From positions 1 through 29,927 of IMG/VR virus record IMGVR_UViG_3300023237_000720: 29,927 nucleotides of DNA; one strand, written 5' to 3'. Positions within the stretch are counted from its first letter, which is position 1, and each line of letters starts with the position of its first letter. The notes under the pieces are model-generated. The model made no database searches. It was not told the origin of the DNA and was given only the letters and a program-made list of their open reading frames with translations. The stretch is from a virus. Of the stretch, positions 6,574 to 14,122 are shown in pieces. Both the position numbers and the translations under genes were made by a program.

Positions 6574-7800
6574 TTAGTCGCCTTGTGTTACAGTCAATGA
6601 GCATCCTGCACTGGTATAGCATGTTCCGCTTGTTGTTGATTCATCACTCATACTATGTGGTAAACTATATGTTTTATCGTTGGTGCCGTTCTGATCTAGA
6701 CTAAATGTCCAACTACCACCGCTCTCTGTTAGTTCAACAGTAGCCGCATGGTCACCAGCACCTTGCTGTGTTATTGTAGCAGTATTGTTGTCACCAATTA
6801 AATCCAATTGTAGATAATGGTTGCCCCCATCTTTCTGAATCAGTGTTGCTGAGTTACTATCTCCGTTAACATCAATAAATGCTGTATGGTTCCCACTGCC
6901 TGTTTGAGTTAAGTCTAGTATATTACTGTCGCCTAAAATTTCAGCTTCTGTATAATGCCCATAGCTGGTTGCTGACGTACTAGCATCTTGATCTATGTCG
7001 ATGTCGTTAAGGTTTCCTGTAACATTTAGCAACAAAAGACTTGGTTCACCTGCCTGCGAAATAAAAATATCATTGCTATCACCTGTTATATTAATATCTA
7101 TATCGTTACTAGAGCCTGAACTTATAGCTGATCTATTAGAGTTTATTCTAGTTTGTTGTGCAGAAGTTGGCCCAGAAGAATATGATGGCGTTGCTGAAGA
7201 ACTACTCGATGTAGAAGTTGTACTGAGCCAACTTGTGGGTATGTTTGCTTGATTAGAATACTGATAATCAGTTAAACTGTAATTGATATCAAGTTCTGCA
7301 CCGCCTCCCCACTCGTACCACCAAACTGTAATTGGATATTCTTGCCCGCCCGTAAGTGTAATAGAACCTTGAGCATTCCAAGTGGCACCACCTTGTTGTT
7401 GCCAGTCCTGGATTACGTTAGTGCCATCTATGTTCATAAACACGCCATCATCTGCTCTTACACCAAAGTACACAGTTGTTGATACACCTGCTGTGCCTGG
7501 CCATGTGATGTATCCTGTTATTTCTAATGCTACATAATCTGAACGACCACTGTCTAATACACTACCCCAATTATACCCACTTATGCCTGACATCGTTCCT
7601 GTGCTGAGTACACTGCTTAGATAAGATGGACTTGAGTTCGATCCATCACTATTATAGCCTGCTACGTTATCGTAGTATGGAAATTCAAGACTGGGTGCAT
7701 ATGAGGTTATGTAATATGAGGTATAATCTAAATCTGCCCATGTAGGAGTAGCAACAAATATTAACCAACTAAAGAGTATTAAGACAAGTCTTTTAAACAT
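6574..7800 (-). CDS. Secreted PA14-domain protein with curlin-like repeats
   Basis: A 408-residue exported protein. A signal peptide (MFKRLVLILFSWLIFVATPT, cut after TWA) is followed by a PA14/GLEYA-like beta domain (about residues 75-180) with VYFGVRADDGVFMNIDGTNV and a late VWWYEWGGGAELDINY strand. This fold usually binds carbohydrate. A Ser/Thr-rich linker (about 190-225) leads to some six curlin-type repeats (for example ITGDSNDIFISQAG, ILGDSNILDLTQTG, LIGDNNTATITQQGAG), each a strand-Q-x-G-x-x-N unit as in CsgA/CsgB. The last residues are CSLTVTQGD. Its ATG overlaps the stop of the FecR gene (TAATG). Likely role: a surface amyloid-like adhesin or cap exported through CsgG. Acceptor sugar and location are unknown. 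Confidence 0.8.
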   Translation of the reverse strand: MFKRLVLILFSWLIFVATPTWADLDYTSYYITSYAPSLEFPYYDNVAGYNSDGSNSSPSYLSSVLSTGTMSGISGYNWGSVLDSGRSDYVALEITGYITWPGTAGVSTTVYFGVRADDGVFMNIDGTNVIQDWQQQGGATWNAQGSITLTGGQEYPITVWWYEWGGGAELDINYSLTDYQYSNQANIPTSWLSTTSTSSSSSATPSYSSGPTSAQQTRINSNRSAISSGSSNDIDINITGDSNDIFISQAGEPSLLLLNVTGNLNDIDIDQDASTSATSYGHYTEAEILGDSNILDLTQTGSGNHTAFIDVNGDSNSATLIQKDGGNHYLQLDLIGDNNTATITQQGAGDHAATVELTESGGSWTFSLDQNGTNDKTYSLPHSMSDESTTSGTCYTSAGCSLTVTQGD

Positions 7801-8897
7801 TATTGACTCTGTATAATAGTTATTTCTGTTCCTGAACCACCTTGAACTTGTATTTGAGCTGGGACGTCATCCTGTGTAATATTTACGTTGCCTTCCATAA
7901 CTCGTTCCAGACTTATCTCAGCAACATGAGGTGGTCTCTCACTTCTCATAAAAATCTCTTCTTCGTTTGCATACCATAATATCCAACTGTACTGTTGTAT
8001 TGTTGGTAGCGTCTCGTTTGTTTCCAATTGGTCTCTGTTTAAGTCCACTGTGGTCAAGTCCAGCATATTGCCTAAGAAATCAAAATCTAAGTAATTTATG
8101 TCAAGTTCGTAATTATTTGCTAGTTCATCTTCTTCGTCTAACTGGTTAGTGTCTAAATCATCAAATTTTAATAAGTCTTTGTCTAGTGGATCTTTACTGC
8201 GCTCTTGCTCTTCTTGAGCTATCCTAACTTCTTCTGGTGGACTAATAATAAGAAAATTGTCAATCAATGCTTCTGTAATGTTAACAATTGTTGGTTCAGT
8301 AGGCATTGAATCACTGCTAGTTACCAATGTAGCCTGAAATGCCTGATTCATAATAACAGCACCCACGTCTGTTAGAACTTCAATCTCCCCCACATAACAG
8401 TCTACTTCATTGTCAGTTGGGCAACTAGGTAGTAGAATAACAAGACTACGTCCTATCTCGTCTACAGTCATTGTGAAGTCTGTTCCTCGAACAGCAATAG
8501 TAGCAGTTGGTGTTTGAATGTTAACATTCTCAGCATTGTCTTTTGCTATTTTACCAGATGCGTAGCGTACTGTGCCTAACACTACTTTCATGCCTAGTTT
8601 ACCTGGCGTTTCACTCCCTGGATCGTAGATAAATTCATCTACTATTAATTTACTTTGTTCGATAATGCGGATTTTGGTGTTATCTGCAAAAGTTATGCCT
8701 ACTTTTGACTTTGCTGTCTGTATAACATCTTGCATAAAGATGTCAGCACCTTTTTCGCTAGGTAGTTTTGATTTTGCTCTGCTTATCTCCGCAGGCCCAG
8801 TTTGTTCTGTAACATTCCCTATACCTTTTGCAAATACTGTAGAGGATATAAGAAATGTTACAGCAAATAGAGTCCTACTGAACTGTGATGTCAACAT
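7800..8897 (-). CDS. Exported FecR-domain protein with a curlin-like C-terminal tail
   Basis: A 365-residue protein. The ATG at 8897 is preferred because it begins a clean signal peptide (MLTSQFSRTLFAVTFLISST, cut after VFA). A FecR domain follows (about residues 35-150): IRIIEQSKLIVDEFIYDPG, GMKVVLGTVRYASGKIA and TPTATIAVRGTDFTM are the hallmark stretches. The middle is acidic and low-complexity (many D, L, E, N). The last 35 residues read as curlin-like strands, VNITQDDVPAQIQVQGG then GTEITIIQSQ. FecR proteins of this kind are not the TonB regulators but periplasmic or cell-wall beta domains. It overlaps the curlin gene by 23 bases and the PA14-curlin gene by 3. It could anchor or nucleate the fibre. 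Its exact role is inference. Confidence 0.8.
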   Translation of the reverse strand: MLTSQFSRTLFAVTFLISSTVFAKGIGNVTEQTGPAEISRAKSKLPSEKGADIFMQDVIQTAKSKVGITFADNTKIRIIEQSKLIVDEFIYDPGSETPGKLGMKVVLGTVRYASGKIAKDNAENVNIQTPTATIAVRGTDFTMTVDEIGRSLVILLPSCPTDNEVDCYVGEIEVLTDVGAVIMNQAFQATLVTSSDSMPTEPTIVNITEALIDNFLIISPPEEVRIAQEEQERSKDPLDKDLLKFDDLDTNQLDEEDELANNYELDINYLDFDFLGNMLDLTTVDLNRDQLETNETLPTIQQYSWILWYANEEEIFMRSERPPHVAEISLERVMEGNVNITQDDVPAQIQVQGGSGTEITIIQSQ

Positions 8898-9516
8898 CGT
8901 TGTCTTGCCCGTCGATGTTAAGAATAACATTTGAACCTGTAACATCATTTAAGATGTCAACAGTATTAGCATCGCTTAGGTCTAACGAATCTGCTCCAAT
9001 AGTTACTGTGTTAGTTTGACTTGCACCTGTTGCTTCAATGTTAACAGCGTTGGTATCACCTGTTATCGAAATAGTATTTGAAGTTGTACTGTCAGTAATA
9101 CCGCCTGTACAAGTCATTGCAACCCCTGATGCACTGTCGTTAGATCCACAAACTGTTGCCCAGTTTGTATCACCCGTAATGTCAATATCAACAGTTGTAC
9201 TGGATGCACCGTCAACACTAACGTTAGTTTCGTTACTGCTACCCAGAACATCAATATCAACATTTGATGAAGTTGCGCTATTTTCTAATTCAATGTCTGC
9301 ATTATTCAAATTACCGTCTTGGGTAATACTTAATGTAATACTATCACCACTGAGTGTTGCGGCATCTCCCGACGAGTTTACTGTGTTAGTCCCGTTCTGT
9401 TGTATAACTGTGATTGTTGAACTATCACCTGCCTGATCAATATACACGTCATTCGCAAAAACCGTGCCACAAGTTATCAGTAATATTGCACCTACAATAG
9501 TTCTTAAAATTTTCAT
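8875..9516 (-). CDS. Curlin-repeat protein (CsgA/CsgB-like major subunit candidate)
   Basis: A 213-residue exported protein. The ATG at 9516 is chosen for its AGAGGAAAA ribosome site and the clean signal peptide MKILRTIVGAILLITCGTVF (cut after VFA). The mature part starts with a good curlin repeat (VYIDQAGDSSTITVIQQNG), then less regular strands: LSITQDGNLNNADIE, DIDITGDTNWATV, SITGDTNAVNIEATG, ending GQDNDVDITVQ. It is rich in D, N, S, T and G and poor in charged basic residues, as in secreted amyloids. One Cys pair (near VCGSNDSASGVAMTC) may form a disulfide. It lies between csgG and the FecR gene. I expect it to be the main CsgG substrate, more diverged than E. coli CsgA. Confidence 0.8.
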   Translation of the reverse strand: MKILRTIVGAILLITCGTVFANDVYIDQAGDSSTITVIQQNGTNTVNSSGDAATLSGDSITLSITQDGNLNNADIELENSATSSNVDIDVLGSSNETNVSVDGASSTTVDIDITGDTNWATVCGSNDSASGVAMTCTGGITDSTTSNTISITGDTNAVNIEATGASQTNTVTIGADSLDLSDANTVDILNDVTGSNVILNIDGQDNDVDITVQ

Positions 9517-9548
9517 TTTTCCTCTTCCCTTGGCCATGTAGCCACACA

Positions 9549-9569
9549 TATCAGATCATAGTGATGATA
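9549..9569 (-). other. Leader hairpin before the curlin gene
   Basis: On the minus strand TATCA-TCA-CTA-TGA-TC-TGATA can form an 8-bp stem with a TC bulge, in the 106-base gap between csgG and the curlin gene. The gap also contains TTTAAATA, a weak late-like box. The hairpin may process or stabilise the mRNA so that the substrate is made in a different amount from the pore. Low certainty. Confidence 0.3.
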
Positions 9570-9622
9570 TAACACTTATTGCTATTTAAATAATACTGCA
9601 CAAATAAATACATAGCACTATT

Positions 9623-10513
9623 TCAAAGTGGGTTCTTTTCTATTAGTTTTAGCTGTTTTTCATACTCTTCTTGTAACATTTCGACCTCTGACAGCTGTTT
9701 TGACACATTTTCTATTCTGTCAGATGATACAGTGACCTCTGAGTTTTTAAAGTCCCAGTACCCATTTGCTTTGCCTTGCATAATCATTTCTATTACTGCG
9801 GCGTCAATAACTCGTTGAACTGCAACTGTGGTAGGCTCGTTTGTGTAGTTACCAGCTTCTATCTCTACGGCACGTGTTCCCATATCAATAAATCTAAATG
9901 CTGATAGACTAGTGCCATAACTTATAATAGTCTTACTAGCAGTAACTGCCACTAATACCTCACCAGTCTGAGTAGAAATAACTCGCATCGCAACTGTTAC
10001 TACATCCTCCCTATACTCCTGGTGTAATCCTATTCCTAAATATCTTGCACCACTACCGCCTGTTTTTATATTACTATCGTACCCTACTATAGCACCTTCC
10101 AGTAAAATTCCTGCATATTTTAATGGCTTAAGTGTACTTTGATCGTCAACTGCTTGTCTTTGTTGCCTAATAATCTGTCTCTCTTTAGTTAGGTTGTCTA
10201 AGCCAACACGCTCAATAACCTTAAACCACTCACCGTTGCCTACTTCTTTAAGACTTTTAATTACCCATTCAACCGACCCCTGTGTTACTGCTGTAGATAT
10301 GTTTGAAAAACGCTCACTGGGTTTACGTTGACCTGTTTTGTCTTCAAACGAATAAACAGCAATGTATATAGGTCCTTGTGCAGGAGGCGGGATATTATAA
10401 AACATTTCGTCTTGGCTCTGTACAATTGTAGGTGCTTCAAAGGATGTTTTACCAGCGACAGTTGCACATCCTGAAACTAACAGTGTTGCCATTAACATCA
10501 TCAAGATTTTCAT
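9623..10513 (-). CDS. csgG: CsgG, curli secretion pore lipoprotein
   Basis: A 296-residue outer-membrane lipoprotein that forms the curli export channel. The N-terminus MKILMMLMATLLVSGCATV has a perfect lipobox (LVSGC), cut before the Cys. The body follows CsgG: IYIAVYSFEDKTGQRKPS, then the serine/threonine channel region ISTAVTQGSVEWVIKSL, WFKVIERVGLDNLTKERQII, YAGILLEGAIVGYDSNIKTG, the ARYLGIGLHQEYREDVVTVA beta pair, ISTQTGEVLVAV, and a final helix after NEPTTVAVQRVIDAAVIEMI. E. coli CsgG is 277 residues, so the length fits. It sits one base after csgF and upstream of three curlin-like substrates. All key regions look intact, so a working pore is likely. Confidence 0.96.
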   Translation of the reverse strand: MKILMMLMATLLVSGCATVAGKTSFEAPTIVQSQDEMFYNIPPPAQGPIYIAVYSFEDKTGQRKPSERFSNISTAVTQGSVEWVIKSLKEVGNGEWFKVIERVGLDNLTKERQIIRQQRQAVDDQSTLKPLKYAGILLEGAIVGYDSNIKTGGSGARYLGIGLHQEYREDVVTVAMRVISTQTGEVLVAVTASKTIISYGTSLSAFRFIDMGTRAVEIEAGNYTNEPTTVAVQRVIDAAVIEMIMQGKANGYWDFKNSEVTVSSDRIENVSKQLSEVEMLQEEYEKQLKLIEKNPL

Positions 10514-10514
10514 A

Positions 10515-10964
10515 TTAGAAAGAAAAGTCTCCTACAGGTACAGAAAATGTGGATAATATCGACCCATTACTGTCAGACACTGTTACAGATATAACACCAT
10601 CAATACGAGACCATGCTACTGTGTCACCAAACGGTGTTGTTACTATTCCTTCAGCATCAGCTGCCGCCGCCGCCTCACCAAAAAGGCTATCACTAATTTG
10701 CTTACTGAGCTGACTGTAGATCCTAGATTCCAGGTTATTCTGAAACTTCCAGGTATTTGTGGCTCGCAAATCTCGCTCTGATTCATCAGACGAAGCCTTT
10801 GCTTTTTTATCGTTTTCAGTTCTTCTATTAGACTCTAACTGTTCAATAGTTAGCACATGCGCACTATACCCGTTTCCTGTAAACGCAGGGCTCTTATAAT
10901 TAAACGTTAAATTGTCTGCAGATGCCACTGAGGCCATAAATAAAAACATTAATAGGTACTTCAC
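10515..10964 (-). CDS. csgF: CsgF, curli assembly factor
   Basis: A 149-residue periplasmic/surface protein. The GTG at 10964 is chosen because GAGGAT sits 5-6 bases upstream; an upstream in-frame TTG at 10976 lacks such a site. Signal peptide MKYLLMFLFMASVASA, then the mature start DNLTFNYKSPAFTGNGYSAH, which matches the CsgF peptide that threads into CsgG. The rest shows the usual helical middle with an E/K/S-rich stretch (about residues 50-75) and the beta C-terminus (DGVISVTVSDSNG). In E. coli CsgF helps couple secretion to nucleation at the surface. The gene opens the operon csgF-csgG-curlin-FecR-PA14. csgE, csgC and csgD are not seen nearby. Confidence 0.93.
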   Translation of the reverse strand: MKYLLMFLFMASVASADNLTFNYKSPAFTGNGYSAHVLTIEQLESNRRTENDKKAKASSDESERDLRATNTWKFQNNLESRIYSQLSKQISDSLFGEAAAAADAEGIVTTPFGDTVAWSRIDGVISVTVSDSNGSILSTFSVPVGDFSF

Positions 10965-11024
10965 TTTTATCCTCAAATATACTACTTATTTGTATTTACT
11001 ACTTAATAGGCCCCAAACACTTGT

Positions 11025-12218
11025 ATGTTTAATATTGACCACCATTATGACATCCTATACGCCAACTTGTTATCAAATAAGCATTTACAAGGGCATGCTT
11101 TAAAGAGCTTTGATACGTGTGAATCAAATAACGACATGCTAAAGTATCCAGATTCTTCACTGTTTCAACTTGAAGATGTGTATTTTTATGACCAAGAACC
11201 TTTTGGGATTAGTACGCAGATACCGCAAAGTATGTATGACGTCGTGCGTAAACTACAAGATGGCAGGTGGGATTTAAAGTATAATATATGGGCAACTAGC
11301 GAGGTTAATAATCCCTTGTTAGATGCATTTTGTAACAAGAATAACTTAATTAAATGGTATTATTTTTATCATGCATTTGCTAGTCTTGACTGGTTTAGAA
11401 GTGCAAAATTTTCCCCCAGGGTCGATGTCAGTCAAGGAGCAAGTTATATAAGTTTAAATAACCTGTGCTCTGAATCAAGAATTTATAGATCGTTGTTTGT
11501 GGCAAAACTGTATGATCAAGGGCTGTTAGGGGAAGGTGTTGTTTCATACAATCTTAAGGACTATGACAATAACACATTTATTTCAGAGCAAGATAAAAAA
11601 CTTATTAAAAAGATGTCAGAGCGTAGTCCCACTTTTAGGATACAAAAGACCAATTACCTACGTGACAATGCAAGTGCTGAACTAGAGTACGATCTCTGGA
11701 CAAGTGGTTTTTGGCATATAGTCAGTGAGACCTGCTTTTACGAAAAAACAAATCATCTTACCGAAAAAATATTTAAACCTATCGTTGCTAGACAACCGTT
11801 TATGCTATTAGGCTGTACAGGCAACTTAGAGTACTTACGTTCATATGGTTTTAAGACATTTGACGGATTTATTGATGAGAGTTACGATACAGAAACAGAT
11901 CCCGCTATTAGATTAGATATGGTAATTAAACAGATAAAAAGTATATGTAACTTGTCAGCAACAGACAAACGTAGGATGTATCTAGAAATGTTGCCTATTT
12001 TAGATTATAACTTTAATCACTTTTATAATACATTATTTGATATATGTTGGCAAGAGCTATTGGATAACTTTGAAATAGCGGATAATCTGTTACAGAATAA
12101 GCAACAGCATTATGCAAGACACCCTGACTTAAAAGTAATAGATGGTGAACTGGGGAGTGTTAACACATTACCAGGTAATGCAGGGAAACAGTTTAGAGAA
12201 AGATGGAAATTTAAATAG
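11025..12218 (+). CDS. Glycosyltransferase-like protein, paralogue of the 4509-5630 gene
   Basis: A 397-residue cytosolic protein on the opposite strand from its neighbours, starting 60 bases from csgF. No clear ribosome site precedes the ATG. The C-terminal half carries GT10-like motifs: SETCFYEKTNHLTEKIFKPI, an aromatic/Pro turn QPFMLLG, then YGFKTFDGFIDESYDTETDP and RLDMVIKQI, the same order as in the 373-residue protein at 4509-5630. The N-terminal half is diverged (YFYDQEPFGISTQIPQSMYD). Together they would be two glycosyltransferases of related type, perhaps for different acceptors. Its last 8 bases overlap the end of the convergent gene at 12211. Confidence 0.65.
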   Translation: MFNIDHHYDILYANLLSNKHLQGHALKSFDTCESNNDMLKYPDSSLFQLEDVYFYDQEPFGISTQIPQSMYDVVRKLQDGRWDLKYNIWATSEVNNPLLDAFCNKNNLIKWYYFYHAFASLDWFRSAKFSPRVDVSQGASYISLNNLCSESRIYRSLFVAKLYDQGLLGEGVVSYNLKDYDNNTFISEQDKKLIKKMSERSPTFRIQKTNYLRDNASAELEYDLWTSGFWHIVSETCFYEKTNHLTEKIFKPIVARQPFMLLGCTGNLEYLRSYGFKTFDGFIDESYDTETDPAIRLDMVIKQIKSICNLSATDKRRMYLEMLPILDYNFNHFYNTLFDICWQELLDNFEIADNLLQNKQQHYARHPDLKVIDGELGSVNTLPGNAGKQFRERWKFK

Positions 12219-12867
12219 CCCACTTTTTAAATACATCACCAAGTTGTTTATACAGCAATGGTATATTATTATCAAAAGCAATCTCAAACGATATTATAAA
12301 AAATACAGATTTTTCTGAGTTGTCTGAGCGCAACGAATGCGGAACAGAACCGTTCCCTATAAAACCACAATTTTTATATGTCTCTAAAATTGGCATTTCG
12401 CTACTATCAAGCCACTTGTCAGATGGCTCAGCATCTGTTACTGGTTTAGAAAAGGCACAAAATGTGGGCCATGCTTCTGTTGTATAGTCTGGCCTACTAA
12501 CCTGTCGACGTCTAAAACCAGTTATGTCATGTATATTCCATGACACGCCACCTGTTGTCATATACAACCCTATATTATTTCTGTTTTCTTCGACGACCTC
12601 TTGTACAATAACACAATTTGTGTTGGGTGGTAAGGGATATATCTCTAAATGACTTATTTGCCAAGGTAACTCATTATGTATAAAAGACAAAAAGTCTGCA
12701 CTAAGTATTTTATAGGCGTATTCGGCTGGCAGGTTTGCACGGTTTTTTGAATCAACCACAAACCTAGATTTATATTTCTCAGACCAAACAATGTGTAAAC
12801 TGTCTAAGTCAACATCAGGATCGATTATATTGTCAAGGTATGGAAATTTATATCTGGTATATCTCAT
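12211..12867 (-). CDS. Unknown phage protein, paralogue-like to the gene at 12919
   Basis: A 218-residue protein of unknown function. Its middle (ADFLSFIHNELPWQISHLEI, then Y-P-L-P-P-N-T-N, then CVIVQE) matches the next gene upstream (YEFLQLIYGVGLSVDSIEIY, then K-I-P-Q-N, then CVIVEQ), so the two share a core. The C-terminal part contains GNGSVPHSLRSDNSEK followed by a strand FFIISFE. The His/Arg spacing recalls the distal metal and 2-oxoglutarate ligands of Fe(II) oxygenases, but no clear HxD is seen, so I do not assign it. It begins right after a terminator hairpin (12878-12902), with no clear ribosome site. Confidence 0.6.
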   Translation of the reverse strand: MRYTRYKFPYLDNIIDPDVDLDSLHIVWSEKYKSRFVVDSKNRANLPAEYAYKILSADFLSFIHNELPWQISHLEIYPLPPNTNCVIVQEVVEENRNNIGLYMTTGGVSWNIHDITGFRRRQVSRPDYTTEAWPTFCAFSKPVTDAEPSDKWLDSSEMPILETYKNCGFIGNGSVPHSLRSDNSEKSVFFIISFEIAFDNNIPLLYKQLGDVFKKWAI

Positions 12868-12877
12868 CGCAAAGAAT

Positions 12878-12902
12878 AAAAAGACACATCACGTGCCTTT
12901 TT
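12878..12902 (-). terminator. Intrinsic terminator after the 12919-13551 gene
   Basis: On the minus strand AAAAAGGCAC-GTGAT-GTGTCTTTTT forms a 10-bp stem with one G-U pair, followed by a short T-rich tail. The G-U pair forms only in the minus-strand RNA; on the plus strand it is a mismatch, which supports minus orientation. It ends the transcript of the preceding gene 17 bases after its stop. Confidence 0.7.
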
Positions 12903-12918
12903 ATTTTGTTAACAACGG

Positions 12919-13551
12919 TTAAATGTAATCAGCTAATGCTGTTTGATGTTCTGCCAGTGTAGTCGCCCCTATTAGGAACACACATACTGCCCAGCCTACT
13001 GCACCAGCGCCATTTGTGCTGTTAGTAGGCAGATTAAATTGCATTATGGTAGGTGTGCTATCAGTTACTGAGTCTATTGCTGTAAGTTCACTACAGTATT
13101 TCCAGTTTGCTTCTTCTGTGCCTGCGCCATCGTTAACATAAACATTGCAGGCGCCGCCCTGCTCAGTAGCAGTCTTACCAGTTACATCATAAGATCCTGT
13201 GACCAGGGCATCCCCGCCCCATTGTTCTACAATAACACACATTTCACCAGCAGTTGTTGAATTTTGTGGATATCCATCGTAGTTTTGAGGAATCTTATAT
13301 ATTTCTATAGAGTCAACACTTAATCCTACGCCATATATCAATTGCAAGAATTCATATGATAACGCATTACTAACAACAGCATTATCTGTAATTGTCTTGG
13401 TCATCCCATCGGTGGGGCCAGCCCCTAAGGCCAAGTAGGTATGTCCGTTTGCACCTTCCTGACTTGTAGTCTGACTTTCGAAATCGTAATCTACATTACG
13501 AACCGTAACACCTTCCCCTAAACTTAATACTTGCTTTGCCATGTCGGTCAA
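12919..13551 (-). CDS. Unknown, probably late or structural phage protein
   Basis: A 210-residue protein with a composition rich in G, T, V, N and A, typical of virion or decoration proteins. It has no signal peptide; the hydrophobic stretch AVGWAVCVFLIGATTL near the C-terminus is probably a core strand. It shares a core with the gene at 12211 (SIEIYKIPQNYDGYPQN then EMCVIVEQWGG). It has its own late-promoter-like box (CATAAATA, 13574-13581) and its own terminator (12878-12902), so it is probably transcribed as a single late unit and abundant. Ribosome site AAGGAT lies upstream, at slightly long spacing. The function is unknown. Confidence 0.65.
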   Translation of the reverse strand: MTDMAKQVLSLGEGVTVRNVDYDFESQTTSQEGANGHTYLALGAGPTDGMTKTITDNAVVSNALSYEFLQLIYGVGLSVDSIEIYKIPQNYDGYPQNSTTAGEMCVIVEQWGGDALVTGSYDVTGKTATEQGGACNVYVNDGAGTEEANWKYCSELTAIDSVTDSTPTIMQFNLPTNSTNGAGAVGWAVCVFLIGATTLAEHQTALADYI

Positions 13552-13573
13552 TCCTTAAATTAGTTATTCAATG

Positions 13574-13581
13574 TATTTATG
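13574..13581 (-). promoter_or_regulatory. Late-promoter-like box CATAAATA
   Basis: Minus strand CATAAATA, 7 of 8 matches to the T4 late box, 23 bases before the ATG of the 12919-13551 gene. It directly follows an inverted repeat that ends the upstream gene, so a promoter start here is plausible. Confidence 0.5.
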
Positions 13582-13598
13582 CCTATTTTGAAATAGGC
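13581..13598. repeat. Perfect 8-bp inverted repeat at a gene end
   Basis: GCCTATTT and AAATAGGC are separated by 2 bases and overlap the stop codon of the oxygenase-like gene. There is no T run, so it is not a classical terminator. It touches the late box at 13574, so it may act as a transcript end or regulator site. Confidence 0.5.
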
Positions 13599-14122
13599 AC
13601 ATTTCCATAGAATATAGGTTCTTCAGGTAATTGCCTTATTAAACATACTCTAATAGACTCTAAGTTTTCAACACTGTGTATCTCCTGTACTGATAACTTA
13701 TACCATTTATCACGCTTTAATACTTTAGAATACACTAGTTCTATCTCGTCTCTGGGTACTGCTTTAATTGGTAGATATTGTTTATCTAACAATTTTTTAT
13801 AAAAACAAGTACTAACATTATCCCCACCAGGATCAATAATATACGATATAGTAAAGTCTCTATGGTCGTCTCTGTGAGGCACAAGATAGGAACCTTTTTC
13901 CAGTATCTGTATTATCCAGTTAAACTTGTCCTGTCCATTATCTTTAAACCACGTTGTTTTAAGACGAGACAAATCCACGTTGTAAATTTTAAACGTTGCC
14001 ACATTACTGAACTCTGGATCAAACTTATAAGAGTATATACCGGTATCTGGATTTGTTTGTAACAGTTCTGATATTACTTCCTTAGGTATACTGGGGATAT
14101 CTAATTGCTCAATATACATCAT
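13583..14122 (-). CDS. 2-oxoglutarate-Fe(II) oxygenase-like protein
   Basis: A 179-residue protein with the double-stranded beta-helix ligand pattern. VPHRDDHRDF gives H83-x-D85 for iron, EIHSVENLESIRV gives distal H149 and the 2-oxoglutarate-binding R158, and FTISYIIDPGG sits between them as the core strand. This is close to the aspartyl/asparaginyl hydroxylase-like and phage 2OG-Fe(II) proteins that are common in marine phages. Substrate unknown; nucleic acid, peptide or small molecule are all possible. It overlaps the previous gene by 14 bases. It begins with two ATG codons in a row. Confidence 0.75.
   Translation of the reverse strand: MMYIEQLDIPSIPKEVISELLQTNPDTGIYSYKFDPEFSNVATFKIYNVDLSRLKTTWFKDNGQDKFNWIIQILEKGSYLVPHRDDHRDFTISYIIDPGGDNVSTCFYKKLLDKQYLPIKAVPRDEIELVYSKVLKRDKWYKLSVQEIHSVENLESIRVCLIRQLPEEPIFYGNVPISK

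Noticed and set aside
6377-6577. Plus-strand frame of 66 codons covering the intergenic region
   Set aside because: The region holds minus-strand promoter elements (TTGACT-N17-TATAGT, AATAAATA, TATAAT) and the frame has no ribosome site or recognisable protein.
9038-9436. Plus-strand frame of 132 codons
   Set aside because: It is the mirror of the repetitive curlin gene; simple repeats keep the opposite frame open.
2471-10964. The cyclase and curli region as a bacterial chromosome fragment joined to a phage contig
   Set aside because: The overlapping gene style and base composition look the same across the boundaries, and QueD-like, DUF1289 and glycosyltransferase genes of phage type are interleaved. 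A chimera cannot be fully excluded without read coverage.
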